DNA of 55,324 bases from IMG/VR virus record IMGVR_UViG_3300030419_002654, positions 1 to 55,324 of that record; one strand, given 5' to 3'. The position numbers were made by a program, and so were the translations under genes. Origin of the DNA: a virus. The stretch's first letter is position 1, and the number at the start of each line of letters is the position of its first letter. A model generated the notes under the pieces. The model was not told the DNA's origin. It did not search any database and was given only the letters and a program-made list of their open reading frames with translations. Shown here in pieces: positions 35,551 to 44,839 of this stretch.

Positions 35551-36444
35551 ATGACTGATTCGTTTGGCGCACTCAAGCGCAACAAAGCAGAGAACTTCGA
35601 CAAGTTAACTGCATCCCTCAATAAACTAAACTCTAAATCCGGCGGACCTGGACCTGATGAGCGTTTCTGGAAACCAGAAGTCGACAAAGCAGGTAATGGT
35701 TATGCTGTGATTAGATTTTTACCTGAGTCTGAAGGAGAAGATGTACCATTCGTAAGAAAATGGGATCATGGTTTCCAAGGACCTGGTGGTTGGTATATTG
35801 AAGACTCTTTGACTACTCTTGGTCAAAAAGATCCAGTATCTGAATATAACTCAATGTTATGGAACTCAGGTATTGAGTCTAACAAAGATAAAGCTAGAAA
35901 GCAAAAGCGTAGACTTTCTTTCATTAGTAATATCTATGTTGTTAAAGATCCATCTAACCCAGACAACGAAGGAAAAGTATTCCTTTACAAGTATGGTAAG
36001 AAAATCTTTGACAAATTAAACGAGGCTATGAATCCTCAGTTCGAAGATGAGTCACCTGTAAACCCATTTGATCTTTGGGAAGGCGCTGACTTCAAATTGA
36101 AGATTAGAAATGTTGAAGGATTTAGAAATTATGATAAATCTGAATTAGATGTTTCTGCACCTTTGTTTGATGACGACGAAGAACTAGAGAAAGTTTGGAA
36201 ATCACAACATGCTCTTCAAGAGTTTGTTAATCCAACTAACTTTAAAACCTACGAAGAACTTCAAACTAAACTTAACAGAGTGTTAGGTCTTGATGGAGCT
36301 GCTCCAAGCACAACTGCTGAAAGCAACTTCCAAGCTGAACCACCTGCTGAAATCCCTGAAGCTCCTGCTGCTGTACAACCAGAGGTTGCTGCATCAGAAG
36401 ATGATGAGAGTTTAGATTTCTTTAAAAAATTAGCAGAAGACTAA
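35551..36444 (+). CDS. 32: Single-stranded DNA-binding protein gp32
   Basis: A 297-residue protein aligning with T4 gp32: LKRNKAENFDKLTASLNKLN, KWDHGFQGPGGWYIEDSLTT, NIYVVKDPSNPDNEGKVFLY, an acidic C-terminal tail (EDDESLDFFKKLAED) for partner binding. The His of the T4 zinc site is kept (DHGF), but all three zinc Cys are replaced (WYIEDS; DPVS instead of CPVC), so the subdomain must fold without zinc. AAGGAG precedes the ATG. Confidence 0.95.
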   Translation: MTDSFGALKRNKAENFDKLTASLNKLNSKSGGPGPDERFWKPEVDKAGNGYAVIRFLPESEGEDVPFVRKWDHGFQGPGGWYIEDSLTTLGQKDPVSEYNSMLWNSGIESNKDKARKQKRRLSFISNIYVVKDPSNPDNEGKVFLYKYGKKIFDKLNEAMNPQFEDESPVNPFDLWEGADFKLKIRNVEGFRNYDKSELDVSAPLFDDDEELEKVWKSQHALQEFVNPTNFKTYEELQTKLNRVLGLDGAAPSTTAESNFQAEPPAEIPEAPAAVQPEVAASEDDESLDFFKKLAED

Positions 36445-38382
36445 TTAGTTAGGTACCGCGACGAATCCTCGGCCGTCTTGAGGACTGCCTGAGGATGCGT
36501 CCTCCATTATAATTGTTTTATTTGAACTGGAAGTTTGAGATCCACCTATAACAGTTTGGGTGTTATTAGTTGTTCCACTATCTTTAGCAGATGCATCTGC
36601 TTCTGCTTGAGCATCAGCTGTATCTAATGAGTCATCTCCAAGGTCTTGTCCTACTGTACTTTCATCAACACCCAACAGCTTAGCAAAGTCCATACCAGCT
36701 TCCCCTTGGGTAGGTTCGATTGGTGTTAGACTTTTCTTAGCTGCATTAGCCAACATGTTAAAGGACTGCCTGAGTGGATGGCCTGAAAGATCAACAATCT
36801 GACCAGATGGGCTATAGAAATCATAATTTCCATGTTCATCCATACTCTCTGGATCAAACATTACCTTCTTAATCACTCCGTTGGAAGCCTCAGACAAGTC
36901 CATTGAAATTAATTTTATTGGTTCACCATCTGGTGTGTCAATTGTTTCTTCTTTAAGATCATACTTTTCAACTGCCTCTTGTCTTCGCTTTTCTGCATCT
37001 TCTCTAAATTTCTTTTTATTCTTCCTTAACTTCTCAGCAGTCTTTTCATTCATCTCACCTGAATCTACTTTAGCTTGTATCTGTGCATCAATAGTTTCAT
37101 CATCTTGAGACCAGTCAATTAACTTTTTCTGTTCCTTGGATTCATCTTTTTCAATTGGATCCATTTTCATTTCTCTTACTTCATCACCCTTACCAAAGAA
37201 GTCTGCTAACCATGCAACTGCTTCAATAAGTCCATTCCACATAGCAATCAATCCATTAAAGAATCCCATAATCAGATTACCAACAAACTCAACAATCGGA
37301 GTTAATATATTAAATATTGGTAGTAGTATGGTTTCGAAAAGGAACATGAACACATCTAATACAATCTGAACAATTGGCATTAATATATCAAGTACCATTT
37401 CAATAATTGGCATTAATGCATCAACAATACTCATTATAACTGGTACTAATGCATCAACAATACTAATAATAACAGGCACTAACATATCTACAAGTGCCAT
37501 GATTGGAGGAATCAATGCATTGACTACCTGCATTCCAACATCAACTATTAGAGCAAATACATCCATTAACGGAGGCAATAACTGATTAATTAAATCAATT
37601 ATAATTCCAAATACTTGGGTCATAACAGGCAGAACCTTTTGCATAACCACACCAATTATTTGAGTAAATGCTTTCATTATAGAACCAAACAGTTCTTTTA
37701 ATTTTGTGAATATTTCTGCATTAGCTGTTAGCAATACAGCTACTATTCCTACTATGATTAAATTGAATACGCTAAATAGCTTGCCTATCTTTTTAAGGAA
37801 CTTACCAATTGCTCCAAGTCCTTTTGCTTTTTTAGGAGCCTTGCCTTCTTTTGCGCCCTCTTCACCTACATCAGGTTCAGCATCATCACCACCAGTATCT
37901 CGAGCGTCGTCTCCACTCTCTTCCATTACTGCCCTAATAGCAGCAACGTCATCAGCTATTCTTTCTAATACTGGCGTACCATCATCTTCACGAGTATCTT
38001 CTGATTCTTCTTCTGCTACCTCTGCTTGTGGTCCAAGTGTTTCCTCTTCTGGATCTACTGCATCTGCATCAGACTCCTCATCACCATCATCACCAACTTC
38101 CTCAGCATCTTTTGCAAGATGACCTTCAATCTTTTCTAATACTTTGAATGCTTGATCTTGTTTTAATTTTAGGGCTTGCGTGTGGGCATCTATAAATCCT
38201 AACTTAGGAATATAGTTTCTCATTACCTCAGTGAATGAGGATATTAATGCTAGCTGTTCTGTAAGTACACTTGATTGAGCTCCCTCTTCCTCTTTAATCT
38301 TATTCATTAAAGCGGCAGTTTCCGGGGCATCTTTAGATGGTCTGCCCTCTCTTGGATCTGTATTTGGAAGCCCTTTTGCCAT
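36445..38382 (-). CDS. Tail tape-measure-like protein (gp29-like)
   Basis: A 645-residue protein. Residues about 95-190 are acidic and low complexity (EEVGDDGDEESDADAVDPEE). A long hydrophobic zone follows (about 205-400) with repeats of about 11 residues (MLVPVIISIVDALVPVIMSI). The charged C terminus has many Ser and Thr. Tape-measure proteins combine such coiled-coil and membrane-inserting regions, and the position downstream of gp26 and gp54 fits T4 gp29. The assignment rests on pattern and synteny. Confidence 0.7.
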   Translation of the reverse strand: MAKGLPNTDPREGRPSKDAPETAALMNKIKEEEGAQSSVLTEQLALISSFTEVMRNYIPKLGFIDAHTQALKLKQDQAFKVLEKIEGHLAKDAEEVGDDGDEESDADAVDPEEETLGPQAEVAEEESEDTREDDGTPVLERIADDVAAIRAVMEESGDDARDTGGDDAEPDVGEEGAKEGKAPKKAKGLGAIGKFLKKIGKLFSVFNLIIVGIVAVLLTANAEIFTKLKELFGSIMKAFTQIIGVVMQKVLPVMTQVFGIIIDLINQLLPPLMDVFALIVDVGMQVVNALIPPIMALVDMLVPVIISIVDALVPVIMSIVDALMPIIEMVLDILMPIVQIVLDVFMFLFETILLPIFNILTPIVEFVGNLIMGFFNGLIAMWNGLIEAVAWLADFFGKGDEVREMKMDPIEKDESKEQKKLIDWSQDDETIDAQIQAKVDSGEMNEKTAEKLRKNKKKFREDAEKRRQEAVEKYDLKEETIDTPDGEPIKLISMDLSEASNGVIKKVMFDPESMDEHGNYDFYSPSGQIVDLSGHPLRQSFNMLANAAKKSLTPIEPTQGEAGMDFAKLLGVDESTVGQDLGDDSLDTADAQAEADASAKDSGTTNNTQTVIGGSQTSSSNKTIIMEDASSGSPQDGRGFVAVPN

Positions 38383-38386
38383 TTAC

Positions 38387-38773
38387 TTACTTATTACTGT
38401 TTGCGTTAGTGTCGTGTTCTTTTGCTGCACTGTTTACATATAAACCAAACCAAGCTGCACCAGCACCAACTAAGATACTAATTAAACCTGATTGTTCCAT
38501 ACTTGGTTCTGGTAATTCCATAAACCACATTGCTGCATAATAGACTAATACAATATAAACTGTTAAGAAAGCTCTTGGCCAGATTCTCCATGCATCAATT
38601 GTACGTGCTAAGTGCACCCACTTCTGCCATGGATTTACTGTATCATTTGCTTTAAGGTCCCTGATCTCATCTTTGAGAGCAGCGTTCTCTTGTATCATTT
38701 CCATGAACTTGGATAAGTCCATTTCGACTTCGTTACGTGACATATCGCCACCGAATCTATCTCTGTCGCTCAT
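38387..38773 (-). CDS. Holin-like membrane protein with two TM segments
   Basis: A 128-residue protein: acidic and coiled-coil N terminus, then two membrane segments (AFLTVYIVLVYYAAMWFM and LISILVGAGAAWFGLYV) separated by ELPEPSMEQSG. This layout recurs in holin-like proteins of marine phages. GGAGA precedes the ATG. It could alternatively be a tail-associated membrane protein, given its tail-gene neighbours. Confidence 0.65.
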   Translation of the reverse strand: MSDRDRFGGDMSRNEVEMDLSKFMEMIQENAALKDEIRDLKANDTVNPWQKWVHLARTIDAWRIWPRAFLTVYIVLVYYAAMWFMELPEPSMEQSGLISILVGAGAAWFGLYVNSAAKEHDTNANSNK

Positions 38774-38775
38774 TG

Positions 38776-39015
38776 TTATCTCCTATATCGACTAAACTGT
38801 TTAAAATTTCTTCGAGGAGGCATTTTTACACCTTGTTTCCTCTGTTCAGCTCTTTCCTTCTCTGCTTTCAAATGAGCAGATAACATAGCAACATACATCT
38901 CACGTTCGTAAGGAATGAGATTTTCTATCTCTGTTATACTATATTTATGATGCTGAACCAGTGCGAAACAAAGTTCGTAATAATTCGCTAATGTATTATG
39001 GCTCAGCAGAATTAA
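38776..39015 (-). CDS. gp26 frameshift extension (gp51-like/GT-type)
   Basis: A 79-codon frame with no start codon near its beginning. It is in the -1 frame relative to gp26 and entered at a run of eight T (39021-39014) right before the gp26 stop. It encodes NYYELCFALVQHHKYSITEI, then basic KAEKERAEQRKQG and ends PRRNFKQFSRYRR. A -1 slip on T-TTT-TTT yields a gp26 fusion of about 320 residues, as in the G/GT tail-assembly chaperones of other phages. Position fits T4 gp51. Frameshifting is inferred from the slippery run and frame. Confidence 0.7.
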   Translation of the reverse strand, partial: LILLSHNTLANYYELCFALVQHHKYSITEIENLIPYEREMYVAMLSAHLKAEKERAEQRKQGVKMPPRRNFKQFSRYRR

Positions 39016-39737
39016 AAAAAATCTGCTACACCTTGTAATACTATTTCTCTATTATTGCCTAAACTATTTGTATAAGTTAAAGTATGAGTCAGTTTTGGTG
39101 CAGTCTCAAAAAATTCTTGAACGGCCTCAAACGATTTAACATCAATACTTTGTACAAAGTTAATAGCTTCGTCTATAGTAAAGTCATCATAAACTTCTTT
39201 TGAATCCCAGACACTTTCAAGACAATGTGCAACCAACTTAAATACGCTTTCAGATTGTGACAGTTGGTCTGCACCTTCTTGTACGGTATCTAAATCCATC
39301 CCACATGCTTTAATAGCAGTCATTGTTGGATCCTTTAACTTCATCATTAGACCATTGCTGAGTTCAACTTCATAACTCCTATCTTTTACAATAGTAGGTT
39401 CTATGTCGTCAATATCAACTTCAAAGTCATAGATTTGTTCATCTTCTTTATCTTTATACTTTAATTGAACAATATTGTTTACAGACTTACCACGTAAGTG
39501 CATAAACAAATATTCAACATCTGTAGATGTCAAGTCACCAGGATTAAAATTCTTGGGACTTATAACAACGTTTTGCAAAACTTGCAACATTGCATTCATC
39601 TGATCTTGTGCGGTACCTTCCTTACCGACTAACAACACCTTTTCCTCTTTTACTAGGAAAGGTCTAAATTTTACTTTTTTTCCAATTACAGGAAGGGTAA
39701 TTTCAAACTCAGGCTGAGTTATTTTTGGTAATGCCAT
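39012..39737 (-). CDS. 26: Baseplate hub assembly protein gp26-like
   Basis: A 241-residue protein starting MALPKITQPEFEITLPVIGK followed by KVKFRPFLVKEEKVLLV, the form annotated as gp26 in marine T4-like phages. It acts in baseplate hub or tail-tube assembly. It ends VADFF followed by TAA inside the slippery T8 run, with an open -1 frame beyond. GGAGAAA lies before the ATG. Confidence 0.85.
   Translation of the reverse strand: MALPKITQPEFEITLPVIGKKVKFRPFLVKEEKVLLVGKEGTAQDQMNAMLQVLQNVVISPKNFNPGDLTSTDVEYLFMHLRGKSVNNIVQLKYKDKEDEQIYDFEVDIDDIEPTIVKDRSYEVELSNGLMMKLKDPTMTAIKACGMDLDTVQEGADQLSQSESVFKLVAHCLESVWDSKEVYDDFTIDEAINFVQSIDVKSFEAVQEFFETAPKLTHTLTYTNSLGNNREIVLQGVADFF
39014..39021 (-). promoter_or_regulatory. 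Slippery T8 run for -1 frameshifting
   Basis: Reading GAT TTT TTT TAA in the gp26 frame, a -1 slip gives TTT TTT TTA ATT CTG and enters the 79-codon frame. This is a classic homopolymeric slippery site at the very end of the upstream gene. Confidence 0.65.
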
Positions 39738-39752
39738 AATATTTCTCCATTA

Positions 39753-40646
39753 TTATCCTTTTCTACCACCGAAAGATCCCAAGAATGTCTGTGCGTTAGA
39801 TACTATGTTTATAACATCACCAACGTTGCTTGGTTTCTTCCAACTTGCTTTCAAAGCTGTTCCAGTTTGACCTATTCTTAAAAGCTGTTCCATTGGGGAC
39901 AAAGCTCTGTTTGCATATACTGCAGGATCTTGTCCTTCTGGTAACTGATGATTCTCAGCCACCCAGTTTCTTACTTGAAAGTTAATAGTCACTCTAGCTA
40001 TTTCATCATTTTGTGCCCAGCCTAAAGTCACATCACCTAATTGTGAAGGCCAGACTTCATACATTGTAGTTGTATTTATATGTTGTGCTGCCATATCAAA
40101 TGTCTTAATTCTCATTGTAGTAATGTATTCAGATCTATATGCTATTTCACCAAACGCAGCACCTTGAGGGTTGACCATTACATCTGATGCCTTTTCTGGT
40201 CCGCCCATGTATACAATATTAGATACCCAGTTTTGAAAGAAAGCTAAATTTCTTCCTCTAGCATCTAACATAAAACTTGCTGATATCTCTGATGGAACTA
40301 CTGCTTGTGCTCTTCTATCAAATGGACCAATAGTGTTTCTTCTATGGTCTACTGGAATTACTGCAGCACCTGGTATGTTAATGTTATCACAAAAGAACGA
40401 TAGACTTTGAATAGCTGATGAGTCACTAACCCAGCCACCTCGAGGTGGATCTATTTCTACAAGATATCTATTGGCTCTTGAAAAACCATTGTTCTCTTGA
40501 ACCTTACCAAGAAACGTTCCAATGTTAAATTTTCCTTCTGGTGAATCAGCACCAAGAGATGAGGAACCTTTTTTATCTTTTTCTAATGCCTTACCTTTAG
40601 CAAGATTAAAAACATCTTTGGCGATATTAAATACCTTTTTAGCCAT
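39753..40646 (-). CDS. 54: Baseplate tail-tube initiator gp54
   Basis: I chose the ATG at 40646 (MAKKVFNIAKDVFNLAKGKA), overlapping the stop of the small gene at 40639; an upstream ATG would extend it into that gene. The 297-residue tube-like protein has FSRANRYLVEIDPPRGGWV, DNINIPGAAVIPVDHRRNTI and WPSQLGDVTLGW, as in gp19-related gp54 proteins. gp54 starts tail-tube polymerisation on the baseplate. Confidence 0.82.
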   Translation of the reverse strand: MAKKVFNIAKDVFNLAKGKALEKDKKGSSSLGADSPEGKFNIGTFLGKVQENNGFSRANRYLVEIDPPRGGWVSDSSAIQSLSFFCDNINIPGAAVIPVDHRRNTIGPFDRRAQAVVPSEISASFMLDARGRNLAFFQNWVSNIVYMGGPEKASDVMVNPQGAAFGEIAYRSEYITTMRIKTFDMAAQHINTTTMYEVWPSQLGDVTLGWAQNDEIARVTINFQVRNWVAENHQLPEGQDPAVYANRALSPMEQLLRIGQTGTALKASWKKPSNVGDVINIVSNAQTFLGSFGGRKG

Positions 40647-40767
40647 TCTTGTTTTCCTCAAACCATCTATCAATTGCTTTCTTGAACGTATAGATAACTC
40701 CTATCCATACAGTAAACAAAATCCCATCTAAGTAGGATAATTCATACCACAAATTTGCTGCGTCCAT
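40639..40767 (-). CDS. Small membrane protein, 42 residues
   Basis: The ATG begins next to the stop of gene 2. Encodes MDAANLWYELSYLDGILFTV followed by WIGVIYTFKKAIDRW, one membrane segment. It overlaps the gp54 start (ATGGCTAA). Found between gp2 and gp54; function unknown. Confidence 0.65.
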   Translation of the reverse strand: MDAANLWYELSYLDGILFTVWIGVIYTFKKAIDRWFEENKNG

Positions 40768-41469
40768 TTATCTTGTTCTCTTTTTATATTTTGCTCTAGT
40801 TCTATCAGATTTCTTTCTCATACGTCTTTCCATTTGAGAATCCATCCATATTCTATTTATGCCACTCTTACGAGGCATTGCTAAAGGAAGCATGACAATT
40901 GTATCCCAACCTATTGGCGGAATATATAAAAATTGTCCTACCACTCTTTTAAAATCATACCTTTTCCACATTGGCAAGAAACTTCTCATGTCCATTCTCT
41001 TTTTCATAAACGTATAATCTAATCTTTTAACATTAACTCTAGCTCTAATAGAAGTACCAATATCTTTTCCTTCTACATTAGGGAAAATAGTAAACGGATA
41101 TATTGCATCCATTAATTCTGCTCTAAACTTTGGAGGCATATAATGAAAGTTTAACATACTAAAATAACCTTTATCTCTATTAACTCCCATACACAATCCA
41201 GCTGGAAACATATCATAGTATGGTAATTGATCTCTCATCTTAGGTAGATACTTAAAGAAGTAAAATCTACCTGGCATTAATCTTCTAGTCTTACCAGCAC
41301 CAGATAATATAGTACTCGGAGCATCTTTACTATGCTCTTCTGCCATTGCTCTAAGCCTTTCAACTGGATCACCTTGCTCAGTCTTATACAGTTGTTGCAT
41401 AGACTTGAACTTAGTATCAAATTCTTCACCTGTTAAATGTACTAAATCTTCGAAAAAATATGCTGGCAT
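40768..41469 (-). CDS. 2: DNA end protector gp2-like
   Basis: A 233-residue protein with FYFFKYLPKMRDQLPYYDMF and FSMLNFHYMPPKFRAELMDA, a pattern I associate with proteins labelled gp2 in marine T4-like phages. T4 gp2 binds packaged DNA ends and protects them from RecBCD. Position next to gp4 agrees with T4 order (2-4-53-5). The basic C terminus (RRMRKKSDRTRAKYKKRTR) fits DNA contact. Confidence 0.68.
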   Translation of the reverse strand: MPAYFFEDLVHLTGEEFDTKFKSMQQLYKTEQGDPVERLRAMAEEHSKDAPSTILSGAGKTRRLMPGRFYFFKYLPKMRDQLPYYDMFPAGLCMGVNRDKGYFSMLNFHYMPPKFRAELMDAIYPFTIFPNVEGKDIGTSIRARVNVKRLDYTFMKKRMDMRSFLPMWKRYDFKRVVGQFLYIPPIGWDTIVMLPLAMPRKSGINRIWMDSQMERRMRKKSDRTRAKYKKRTR

Positions 41470-41894
41470 TATTTGATTCCTAACTCATCTTGAGTCATTA
41501 TTTGAAATTTCATACCTTTATTTTTGCAAAATTCTTTTGCAACTTCGAACTTTCTTTGATTAACTGCGAACGTTCTCATCTCTCTAAGGTACTTTACTGT
41601 CTGTCTTTTTGGCTTTTTAGGCGGTACTAAGTGCTGTTTTGGTTTAACTTCTATCACTAATTGCTCGCCATTATTCTTTTCAACCCAGAAATCTGGGAAG
41701 TATCTATGCATCTTTCTATCAATTGGACTGCGATATGGTATGCAAAATTCTTCAGAACTCCACCTTTCTATCTGTGTGTGGTCATCTAAATACTTCATAA
41801 GTTTAAATTCCCATAAACTTCTATAAATAATATTAGAGGAATCCCCTCTATACTTGTCGGGGTTCTTGGGAACAAATTTACCAGAATAAGCCAT
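41469..41894 (-). CDS. 4: Head completion nuclease gp4
   Basis: A 141-residue protein with MAYSGKFVPKNPDKYRGDSS, IIYRSLWEFKLMKYLDDH, MHRYFPDFWVE and LVIEVKPK: the D...E-x-K nuclease core of the T4 gp4 (gp50/65) head-completion family. It trims or seals packaged DNA before neck attachment. It overlaps gp2 by 1 nt. A weak late-promoter match lies 5 nt before the ATG. Confidence 0.92.
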   Translation of the reverse strand: MAYSGKFVPKNPDKYRGDSSNIIYRSLWEFKLMKYLDDHTQIERWSSEEFCIPYRSPIDRKMHRYFPDFWVEKNNGEQLVIEVKPKQHLVPPKKPKRQTVKYLREMRTFAVNQRKFEVAKEFCKNKGMKFQIMTQDELGIK

Positions 41895-41899
41895 AAAGG

Positions 41900-41907
41900 T
41901 ATTTAGG
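41900..41907 (-). promoter_or_regulatory. Possible late promoter (leftward), weak match
   Basis: CCTAAATA on the minus strand, 6 of 8 bases to TATAAATA, 5 nt before the gp4 ATG. The spacing matches the strong copies. Confidence 0.45.
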
Positions 41908-41914
41908 ATAAAAA
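41907..41914 (+). promoter_or_regulatory. Possible late promoter (rightward), weak match
   Basis: GATAAAAA, 6 of 8 bases to TATAAATA, 5 nt before the gp48 ATG. It is back to back with the leftward copy. Confidence 0.45.
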
Positions 41915-41919
41915 ATTAA

Positions 41920-42825
41920 ATGAAATTAGGACCATATATAGGAAAATACAGCAAAAGCTCACAAGGTGGCTTAGCTCCTACAGAAAAGATTAAAAAGAAA
42001 TTAGAGGCTGGTGGTTCATACCATTTCCCTAAAGACCTTGGTGTTCATCAGTTTATGATGATTTTTCACAAATACTCATACCAAGCAGAATCAGTTAACA
42101 TAGCAGAATCGATTGTACTACCAATGCCTCAGGCATTAGTAGACACATATGGAATGGAATATGGAGCAGAAGATTTAGGAACATTAGTTGCAGCAGGAGC
42201 TAGTGCATTTGGTGACATTGTAGATAGTTTTAAAAAAGCAGGTACAGCAGAAGGTCAAAAGAAAGCAGCTGAAAGAGCCGCTGCAATGAATCCTGAAGAT
42301 ATATCTAAATCATTAAGTCAGTTAGGTATGGCTGGGATCAGGCAACAGGTAGCCAAAGCAAGTGGCGATATAGAAAAAGCAGTTGCTGTTTCAACAGGAA
42401 CAATTGTTAATCCACACACAGCATTATTATTTAATAAAGTTAATTTAAAAGAATTTGAATTTACATGGAAACTGTATCCACAAGATGTAGAAGAATCTAA
42501 AATGCTAAAAGAGATTATAAAACTTTTAAAGATGAGATCACATCCAACATTTATGAGTAAAGAAAATAACTACATGATGGACTATCCGCACGAAGTAGAT
42601 TTATATTATCTTGGTAACGGTGACAGCTTACATAGATTTAAAAGAGCTGCTATTACTGGATTAAGTTTTAATTATTCACCAGAAGGATCTCCAGCGTTCT
42701 TTGCAGGAACAGGTAATCCAGTGTTTACAGAAATGAGCGTTAAGTTTACAGAGACTCAAATCTGGACTGGTGAAGATTTTGAAGATGAGCCATCTGCAGG
42801 TGGTAATCAGGAACCAGGAGCATAG
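41920..42825 (+). CDS. 48: Baseplate tail-tube cap gp48
   Basis: A 301-residue protein. NPHTALLFNKVNLKEFEFTW followed by KLYPQDVEES, and FKRAAITGLSFNYSPEGSPA followed by FFAGTG, are the tube-like core of gp48 in marine T4-like phages. An Ala-rich helical insertion occupies about residues 90-160. gp48 caps the baseplate and with gp54 forms the platform for the tube. The next gene starts immediately after the stop. Confidence 0.88.
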   Translation: MKLGPYIGKYSKSSQGGLAPTEKIKKKLEAGGSYHFPKDLGVHQFMMIFHKYSYQAESVNIAESIVLPMPQALVDTYGMEYGAEDLGTLVAAGASAFGDIVDSFKKAGTAEGQKKAAERAAAMNPEDISKSLSQLGMAGIRQQVAKASGDIEKAVAVSTGTIVNPHTALLFNKVNLKEFEFTWKLYPQDVEESKMLKEIIKLLKMRSHPTFMSKENNYMMDYPHEVDLYYLGNGDSLHRFKRAAITGLSFNYSPEGSPAFFAGTGNPVFTEMSVKFTETQIWTGEDFEDEPSAGGNQEPGA

Positions 42826-43362
42826 ATGAGATATACTAAAGGATATTTTTCAGACTTTCCAGTTATAGAGTATGGTGGCAAGATTGCTAGAAACATTATA
42901 GCTCGTCCTGGAATTAAAGACCAGCTAATGAATAGTCCAACTGCTTTTTATGACTATGTTGTTGAAGATGGACAAAGACCAGATCAAATAGCATATCTTT
43001 ATTATGACGATCCTCAATTAGTATGGTTAATATTTTTAGCTAATGATATTGTTGATCCATATTATGACTGGCCTCTTACACAAAATCAATTTGCAGATTT
43101 TTTAATTTCGAAATACGGAACAGTTGCTGCAGCACAAGCTAAAATACTTCATTACAAACACAAGACAAAAGGAACATTAATTACAAAAGAGACATACGAT
43201 CTCAATGCTACATTTGGTAAAATAGTTGCTGGCCAATATTCACCAGTGTATGCATATAATTATGAAATGGACCTTAATGAGTCTAAAAGGAAAATAAAAT
43301 TAATTGATGCTAGATTAGCTAATAAGGCAAAGAACCTATTGCGCGAAATAATGATAGGATAA
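42826..43362 (+). CDS. 53: Baseplate wedge protein gp53
   Basis: A 178-residue protein with FSDFPVIEYGGKIARNIIAR at the start and a LysM-like middle: FYDYVVEDGQRPDQIAYLYY, then WLIFLANDIVDPYYDWPLTQ. This is the gp53 pattern, which clamps adjacent wedges in the T4 baseplate. The stop and next start are 4 nt apart. Confidence 0.92.
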   Translation: MRYTKGYFSDFPVIEYGGKIARNIIARPGIKDQLMNSPTAFYDYVVEDGQRPDQIAYLYYDDPQLVWLIFLANDIVDPYYDWPLTQNQFADFLISKYGTVAAAQAKILHYKHKTKGTLITKETYDLNATFGKIVAGQYSPVYAYNYEMDLNESKRKIKLIDARLANKAKNLLREIMIG

Positions 43363-43366
43363 TATT

Positions 43367-44839
43367 ATGAGTAGAGGGACCGTATTCATCCCAGGAAAAG
43401 GAACAGCGACAGCACCAGCAACGGATCCGTTGACTGGAAGAACAGCTGCTGAACCAACAAGTGGACCTCCAACAAGCGAGGGTGGTAGATCAGATGAAGG
43501 TACATATACTGGAGCTGGTGGTGGTGAAGGAGATAAGAATACAGATGCTCAATCAGGTCCACAAGTATATGAACCTAAAAATGTTGTTATTGACTTTTTA
43601 GAAATCAACCACAAAGACGGAACACTTAATTTAGAAAATTCTTTTCATTCAGTTATTATAACAGAAAGTATTTTTCAACCATCATTATCTTGTAGAGTAG
43701 CTGTATTAGATGCAGATGAGAAATTAGCTAATTTAGACTTAGATGGTTCAGAAGAACTTAAAATAGGATGGCACTCAGAAAAGAATAGACAATGTAAAAA
43801 TTCATATAGAGTTTATAGAGTAAACATAACACCAGATGATAGTTCTGGTTCTAAAGGTAAAGTGTATCAGTTATTTGGTATGTCTGAAGAATGGGTAGCA
43901 CAATCTACTATGGACATTAATAGATCATTTGTAGGCACAATAGATAAAGCAGCACAGTCTGTCTGGAAAGAAGTAAAAAAGAAAACTAAAACTAGAAAGA
44001 ACTTATTTGTGCACACAACTTCAGGTCACACCACAACAATTGTTCCAGGACTTACACCTTTTGAAGCAATGAGTATGTTTGAACGAAGAGCGTATAGCGG
44101 GAAGTATTCATCTTCAATTTATAAATTCTATGAAAATCAAAGAGGATACCACTTTGTAAATTTAGAAAAATTAATTGCATTTACAAGAAACAGAGCAATA
44201 AAATACAAATATAGTCCTGGTATGCCTATTGATGATCAAAAGAATATTGAAGGTCAATACACTATAGAATCAATAGATTTCCCAAAACAAAAAGACCTTG
44301 TAGCTAAAATCAAGAGTGGTGCATATGCATCAGCAGTAAAAGAGATTGATATTCTTAATCAAAAAGTAGATACAACAGAATTTAGAGTTAAAGATAACTT
44401 TAAAGATTTTTATCATTTAGACAAACCAGCAATATCATTAGATAAAAAAAGTATAATAGACGAATCACTTAATACAATTAATAGTACTAAGTGGATAAAC
44501 AAGTATGTTGACGGCAGAAGACACAGAGATAATAACTTTGGGCCAGCAATAACAAGAAGAAAATTCTATGGAGACAGCTTAGGACAAGTTAAAATGAACT
44601 GTGTTGTTCCTGGAAATTCAGATCTTGGTGTTGGCATGTGTATAGATTTAGACATGATTGAGTCATCAGCAAACAAAGAAACTGCAGATCAAGAGAAAAA
44701 AATCAGTGGTAAATACTTTATAACAGAAGTTAATCATCAAATATTAGCTAACAAATATACATGTACTTTAGCTTGTAGTAAAGAAAGCTATAGAGCAAAT
44801 GTATTTGACTCATTAAAATATGTAAAAGGTAAAAGATAA
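43367..44839 (+). CDS. 27: Baseplate hub protein gp27-like
   Basis: A 490-residue protein. A Gly/Thr/Pro-rich linker (residues 1-70) precedes the hub region (VVIDFLEINHKDGTLNLENS, FHSVIITESIFQPSLSCRVA). The C-terminal region (YFITEVNHQILANKYTCTLA) resembles the hub-domain ends of gp27/VgrG N-terminal modules. It is followed directly by the OB-fold spike gene, as gp27 pairs with gp5. Confidence 0.72.
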   Translation: MSRGTVFIPGKGTATAPATDPLTGRTAAEPTSGPPTSEGGRSDEGTYTGAGGGEGDKNTDAQSGPQVYEPKNVVIDFLEINHKDGTLNLENSFHSVIITESIFQPSLSCRVAVLDADEKLANLDLDGSEELKIGWHSEKNRQCKNSYRVYRVNITPDDSSGSKGKVYQLFGMSEEWVAQSTMDINRSFVGTIDKAAQSVWKEVKKKTKTRKNLFVHTTSGHTTTIVPGLTPFEAMSMFERRAYSGKYSSSIYKFYENQRGYHFVNLEKLIAFTRNRAIKYKYSPGMPIDDQKNIEGQYTIESIDFPKQKDLVAKIKSGAYASAVKEIDILNQKVDTTEFRVKDNFKDFYHLDKPAISLDKKSIIDESLNTINSTKWINKYVDGRRHRDNNFGPAITRRKFYGDSLGQVKMNCVVPGNSDLGVGMCIDLDMIESSANKETADQEKKISGKYFITEVNHQILANKYTCTLACSKESYRANVFDSLKYVKGKR

